NCBI GenBank assembly: GCA_030653365.1
Contig: JAURZL010000019.1
Coordinates: 1 to 64,000, forward strand
Direction of reading: 5' to 3'
From: Anaerolineaceae bacterium
Lineage (GTDB): Bacteria; Chloroflexota; Anaerolineae; Anaerolineales; Anaerolineaceae
DNA length: 64,000 bases
Shown: positions 61,716-64,000 of the stretch, one piece after another
Position numbering within the stretch: the first letter of the stretch is position 1
Layout: each line of letters begins with the position of its first letter
Program-made: the position numbers and the translations under genes
Notes under the pieces: model-generated
Told to the model about the DNA's origin: nothing
Databases searched by the model: none
The model's input: only the letters and a program-made list of their open reading frames with translations

Positions 61716-62115
61716 TGAAGAACAAAAACTAGCATTGATTCAGGCAGCGATTTCCGTTCGACAGTGGGCTTATGTCCCCTATTCTCATTACCCGGTGGGA
61801 GCAGCTGTCTTGACCAGTTCTGGAAAAATCTATGATGGAATCAATGTTGAAAGTGCTGCATTTCCTACCACGATGTGTGCTGAAAGGGTTGCGATTTTCA
61901 AAGCTGTGTCAGAAGGTGAACGCGAATTTGATGCGATTGCTGTTGTCACAGAAAATGCTGGCAGTTCATGCGGTGCCTGTCGTCAGGTGATGGCTGAATT
62001 TGGATTGGAGACTCTGGTTTTGATCGCAGATACGGAAGGAAATATAAGAGAAGAAACAACTGTATCAGAGTTATTACCTGGGGCATTTACTCCCAAAGAT
62101 CTTCCTTCTTTATAG
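61699..62115 (+). CDS. cdd: Cytidine deaminase
   Basis: Cdd converts cytidine and deoxycytidine to uridine forms in pyrimidine salvage. The 138-residue protein has the zinc ligands C60 (in TMCAERVA), C91 and C94 (SSCGACRQV), and the active Glu62. This is the homotetrameric type. The start is inside the end of the CorC-type gene, with AAGGAAGA upstream, and recO starts nine bases after the stop. Confidence 0.94.
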   Translation: MPLKINEEQKLALIQAAISVRQWAYVPYSHYPVGAAVLTSSGKIYDGINVESAAFPTTMCAERVAIFKAVSEGEREFDAIAVVTENAGSSCGACRQVMAEFGLETLVLIADTEGNIREETTVSELLPGAFTPKDLPSL

Positions 62116-62123
62116 GATTACAG

Positions 62124-62894
62124 ATGTCATCTCGTGAACGCAGTCGCCGGGTGGATGCACTGATTCTGCGTCACCAACGCTGGGGTGAGGCCGACCGCTT
62201 ATTAACCATTTTCACAAAGGAGAATGGTAAACTGCGTGTGATTGCAAAAGGTGCGCGAAAAACGACCTCCAGAAAAGCTGGTCATCTGGAGCCATTTATG
62301 CGTTCGACCTTACAATTAGCCCAGGGACGCGATTTGTGGATCATCACGCAAGCAGATACGATCAATGCCTTTCTGCCCATCCGCGAAAATTTACAAATTA
62401 TGGGGACTGCCTCCTATGTAATTGAATTGCTGGATAAATTCACTTATGAGGATGGATCAAATCCTCAACTGTATAAATTGGCAGTCGAGACATTGGAACG
62501 ACTGAGCGCTGCCGATCCGGTATTTGTTATTCTGCGATTTTATGAGATGCGCTTGTTGGATTTGATGGGGTATCGACCGCAGCTTTTTCAATGTGTCAGC
62601 TGTCAGGAAGATATCCAGGCAGAAGAACAATATATCTCAGCACTGGTGGGCGGGGTGATCTGTCCCCGCTGCGCACACAAATATGAGGATGTGCGAAAAA
62701 TCAGTGTAGCCGCTTTGAAATATCTAAGGCATTTTCAACGCAGCGCTTACAAGGAAGCGCTGGCTGCCACACCAGTGGAGGGGGTAATTCAGGAAGTGGA
62801 AAGGATCATGCAGTGGTACCTGACCTATCTATTAGAACGGGCGATTAATTCACAGATATTTCTGCAACAGATTCGTAAAGACCCACATGAGTAA
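62124..62894 (+). CDS. recO: DNA repair protein RecO
   Basis: RecO loads RecA onto SSB-coated DNA with RecR. The 256-residue protein has an N-terminal OB fold (RRVDALILRHQRWGEADRLLTIFTKENGK, RVIAKGARK), a helical middle, and a C-terminal zinc site (CVSCQEDI and CPRC). Length fits the family. It lies directly after cdd in a short co-oriented group. Confidence 0.93.
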   Translation: MSSRERSRRVDALILRHQRWGEADRLLTIFTKENGKLRVIAKGARKTTSRKAGHLEPFMRSTLQLAQGRDLWIITQADTINAFLPIRENLQIMGTASYVIELLDKFTYEDGSNPQLYKLAVETLERLSAADPVFVILRFYEMRLLDLMGYRPQLFQCVSCQEDIQAEEQYISALVGGVICPRCAHKYEDVRKISVAALKYLRHFQRSAYKEALAATPVEGVIQEVERIMQWYLTYLLERAINSQIFLQQIRKDPHE

Positions 62895-63139
62895 ATATTA
62901 GGATTAAAATAATCCAGGGAATTCTGATGGTATAAGAATTGCTTCATGAAATAAATTTTCTTAATCCGGAAAATCTTTCTGATTGAGTTTGCAATCAATG
63001 AAAAATACCCTTAAATAAGTAGAAGCTTTTGAAACAGCGCTTAGCTAGAAATTGATTGGTATAATTGCTACACGATTTTGCAATAGGTTCTACCTGGTTT
63101 TATTATTTTTTTTACTTGACAGCGGGCTTTGGAGGAAGA

Positions 63140-64000
63140 ATGAGTTTGGATTTTCAATCGATCATCTTAAAATTGCAACAATTCTGGAATGACCAGGGTT
63201 GTTTGATCTGGCAGCCGTATTACACCCAGGTAGGTGCCGGTACCATGAACCCGGCGACATCCTTGCGGGTGTTGGGACCTGAGCCCTGGAAAGTGGCATA
63301 TGTGGAACCATCTGTTCGACCGGATGATGGCCGCTACGGTGAAAATCCCAATCGTTTGCAAATGCATACGCAGTTTCAAGTGATCCTCAAGCCAGATCCG
63401 GGCAATCCCCAGGAAATTTATCTCAAGTCTCTGGAAGCGCTGGGTGTAATCCCCGCAGAACATGATATCCGCTTTGTGGAAGACAACTGGGAATCCCCGG
63501 CGTTAGGTGCCTGGGGTCTGGGATGGGAAGTCTGGCTGGATGGTCAGGAAATCACCCAATACACTTATTTCCAGCAGGCCGGCGGTATGCCGATGGAACC
63601 GGTCTCAGTGGAAATTACCTACGGTCTGGAACGCATCGCCATGGCATTACAAAAGGTGAATAATTTTACCGATATCCAATGGAGCCCGGATCGCACGTAT
63701 GGGGATGTCCATCTAAAAGGGGAACAGGAACACAGTAAATATTATTTCGAAGTTGCCGATGTACAGCGATTACGACAGATGTTTGATCTCTACGAAGCTG
63801 AGGCGAATGAAGCATTAACCGGTGGACTGGTATTACCTGCCCATGATAGTGTACTGAAATGTTCGCATACGTTTAATGTGCTGGATACCCGTGGGGCAGT
63901 CGGTGTTACAGAACGACAGGCTTTATTTTCACGCATGCGTGAAATATCAAGAAAGGTGGCTGAGGCATACTACCAACAACGCGAGGAGATGGGCTTCCCC
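63140..64000 (+). CDS. glyQ: Glycyl-tRNA synthetase alpha subunit (partial at window end)
   Basis: Reading from ATG 63140 gives 287 residues running off the end, close to the full 300-residue alpha chain. The protein begins [20 protein letters not shown] and contains [38 protein letters not shown] and [20 protein letters not shown]. The GlyQ subunit carries the class II catalytic core of the two-subunit synthetase. AGGAGGAAG lies just upstream. A fused or adjacent beta subunit would be outside the window. Confidence 0.95.
   Translation, partial: MSLDFQSIILKLQQFWNDQGCLIWQPYYTQVGAGTMNPATSLRVLGPEPWKVAYVEPSVRPDDGRYGENPNRLQMHTQFQVILKPDPGNPQEIYLKSLEALGVIPAEHDIRFVEDNWESPALGAWGLGWEVWLDGQEITQYTYFQQAGGMPMEPVSVEITYGLERIAMALQKVNNFTDIQWSPDRTYGDVHLKGEQEHSKYYFEVADVQRLRQMFDLYEAEANEALTGGLVLPAHDSVLKCSHTFNVLDTRGAVGVTERQALFSRMREISRKVAEAYYQQREEMGFP

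Noticed and set aside
62895-63139. T-box riboswitch upstream of glyQ
   Set aside because: I looked for the conserved T-box antiterminator sequence and a specifier hairpin and did not see either.
1-64000. CRISPR array, prophage or insertion sequence
   Set aside because: No regularly spaced direct repeats, integrase, transposase or phage structural genes are visible in any frame.

Overview
The window looks like a bacterial chromosome segment of moderate GC content, most likely from Chloroflexota, class Anaerolineae. That placement is an inference from several traits seen together: secreted and anchored proteins with Thr/Pro- or Ala/Glu/Pro-rich linkers, a three-gene HerA/NurA cluster, GatCAB, a LexA on a strong autoregulated promoter, several family-5 peptide-binding lipoproteins, and no outer-membrane biogenesis genes. 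I see no transposase, prophage or CRISPR array.

Layout. 1-4000: end of tuf, rpmG, tRNA-Trp, secE, nusG, rplK, rplA, an L10-leader attenuator, rplJ and rplL, closed by a terminator. 4147-4942: lexA on the minus strand with an SOS-type box inside its promoter. 5177-6690: two poorly characterised proteins. 6740-10660 (minus): gatC-gatA-gatB behind an anchored Thr/Pro-rich protein. 10762-14201: a GT-C type membrane glycosyltransferase, a small membrane protein and a CYTH protein. 14321-16169 (minus): a zinc-ribbon protein, then fmdB-like, CsoR/CstR-type repressor and osmC genes with a well-formed promoter and operator. 16255-22395: a complete peptide ABC importer. 22490-27651: GNAT, lipoprotein, HIT protein, xseA-xseB, a DivPAP-type protein and a TolB-like lipoprotein. 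27854-31393 (minus): HerA, a HAS-barrel-like protein and NurA, with overlapping genes. 31611-38254: a DUF3048 protein, an aldehyde dehydrogenase and a heterodimeric ABC exporter. 38255-41392: a lower-density stretch with a 28-bp palindrome, a large membrane protein and a decayed fragment of the same family. 41393-47510: maf, a penicillin-binding protein, rsgA, a dipeptide epimerase and an NlpC/P60 peptidase. 47724-57512: a stand-alone peptide-binding lipoprotein and a second complete peptide importer. 57529-64000: a REC-plus-roadblock-like regulator, tRNA-Gln, glmU, a CorC-type protein, cdd, recO and the start of glyQ.

The most unusual biology is in the two peptide importers. Their binding lipoproteins carry the family-5 fold in rotated order: segments normally in the middle come first, and the segment normally near the N-terminus ('VKFHDGS'-type) comes late. 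The lone lipoprotein at 47724 has the ordinary order and serves as an internal comparison. The second importer also has a large extracytoplasmic insertion in its DppC-like permease, a conserved-looking hairpin between the binding protein and the permease, and a palindrome just downstream of its promoter. The neighbouring epimerase and NlpC/P60 peptidase suggest recycling of cell-wall peptides.

Other notable points are a dispersed palindromic repeat family in at least four intergenic regions, a metal-ligand-lacking CsoR relative paired with OsmC, a stand-alone HAS-barrel-like protein between NurA and HerA, complementary degenerate ATPase motifs in the exporter pair, a LexA without the usual Ala-Gly cleavage pair, and several apparently leaderless genes.
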